From: JASGCP01 sp965263285
Lineage (GTDB): Bacteria; Bacteroidota; Bacteroidia; Chitinophagales; Chitinophagaceae
Assembly: GCA_965263285.1 (NCBI GenBank)
Contig: CBDHHD010000016.1
Location: forward strand, 558,001-622,000
DNA length: 64,000 nt
Direction of reading: 5' to 3'
Numbering within the stretch: the stretch's first letter is position 1; every line of letters begins with the position of its first letter. The position numbers and the translations under genes are program-made. Below the pieces are notes generated by a model, which was not told the DNA's origin, made no database searches, and saw only the letters and a list, made by a program, of their open reading frames with translations. Shown here in pieces: positions 63,607-64,000 of the stretch.

Positions 63607-64000
63607 TTAATTAGTTAAATAAAAAGCAATAGATCCATCTAATTTTCTTGTTCCCCCAGGGCCCGAAACAACAACATCTGTAATAATAATAGAAGAACCA
63701 GGGCGACAATTATTAACATCTTGTAAAGCTTTACCTGAAAAATAAGCACCATTAACAGGATCAATTTGAGGACCTACTTGATCAAATCCCTTACCTGAAA
63801 AAACCATCACATAACTTTGTACATTAAATTTTACCCCTTCAAATACAAAATTTTCTAAATCTGCTCTTAGACCTACTTGCGATTTAAATAAATTAGAAGC
63901 GACTCTTCCTGAATTAATCACTCCAACCTTAGGGATAGGAGGAGGTACATTTTTCACTCTAAACCTAAATGAAGAATTTTTATTACCAATTCTTACGCCT
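63607..64000 (-). CDS. gldM: Type IX secretion protein GldM, C-terminal part (continues beyond window)
   Basis: GldM spans the periplasm and, with GldL, forms the proton-driven motor of type IX secretion. The last 131 residues are visible; the frame is open to the window edge. GVRIGNKNSSFRFRVKNVPP, then PIPKVGVINSGRVASNL and VFSGKGFDQVGPQIDPVNG correspond to the D4 domain at the C-terminus. The internal GTG at 63957 is not the start. It is upstream of gldN in the same unit. Confidence 0.93.
   Translation of the reverse strand, partial: GVRIGNKNSSFRFRVKNVPPPIPKVGVINSGRVASNLFKSQVGLRADLENFVFEGVKFNVQSYVMVFSGKGFDQVGPQIDPVNGAYFSGKALQDVNNCRPGSSIIITDVVVSGPGGTRKLDGSIAFYLTN

Noticed and set aside
63607..63957. 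Treating the 116-residue frame as a complete small protein
   Set aside because: The frame is open to the window edge and its sequence is the GldM C-terminal domain; the apparent start is an internal GTG.

Overview
The window is an AT-rich chromosomal segment of a Bacteroidota bacterium. The evidence is the gliding/type IX secretion pair gldM-gldN at the right edge, the TAnnTTTG-type -7 promoter boxes close to many start codons, a short-form LeuA, and family members typical of the phylum (bacterial GH3, YihY, short QueD). A Chitinophagaceae-like or related lineage is my inference. No tRNA, rRNA or CRISPR array is visible. Housekeeping genes are intact, but the DNA between them is full of decayed insertion sequences (IS481, IS66, ISL3 and at least two IS1634/IS4-like types) and of one abundant palindromic non-autonomous element. 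This pattern suggests a genome under weak purifying selection, perhaps host-associated.

Layout: 1-7.4 kb holds frr, a DUF1399-like gene, a truncated type I methylase, a HigB/HigA-protease toxin-antitoxin pair, pyrF with a translationally coupled glycosyltransferase, and divergent SCO1 and MerC genes. 7.4-8.8 kb is an ISL3 transposase remnant invaded by the palindromic element. 8.8-10.4 kb is a helical-repeat protein. 10.5-20.1 kb is a complete eight-gene branched-chain amino acid operon, leuA-leuC-leuD-leuB-ilvD-ilvB-ilvN-ilvC, ending at a bidirectional terminator shared with convergent pyrB.

21.5-28.6 kb is the most unusual region. It is a tandem array, all on the minus strand, of at least four related cassettes. 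A typical cassette has a conserved 0.5-kb upstream region, one or two 53-55 residue peptides with a nearly invariant leader ending in Gly-Gly and a divergent C-terminal core, a strong hairpin, and a secreted 560-590 residue protein with an esterase-like N-terminus lacking the GxSxG nucleophile and a helical-repeat C-terminus. The small genes look like precursors of ribosomally made peptides. No maturation enzyme or exporter is present in the window. The two outer cassettes are broken by copies of the palindromic element in opposite orientations.

29.3-36.1 kb holds an ABC-F ATPase, a nested stack of IS481, IS1634-type and palindromic elements, and an ssb gene. 36.1-41.2 kb is ordinary: fabD, folE, queD, rpmA, rplU, then a divergent GH3 gene overlapping a metallo-hydrolase. 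41.3-47 kb holds an IS1634-type element, selD and an IS66 element. 47.1-49.1 kb is a fucose-type sugar degradation cluster that is decaying: the mutarotase is frameshifted and the dehydrogenase lacks its catalytic lysine. queG and an orphan thiG follow. 51.1-56.9 kb is a second IS pile-up around a 79-residue orphan ORF. 57-64 kb holds yihY, lpxA, an ABC ATPase, mnmG, gldN and the 3' part of gldM.

The palindromic element is about 560 bp. It has ISL3-type terminal inverted repeats, leaves 8- to 9-bp target duplications (two copies can be compared with an empty site inside this window), and contains a roughly 90-nt imperfect inverted repeat. It also carries an outward-facing Bacteroidota-type promoter near one end.
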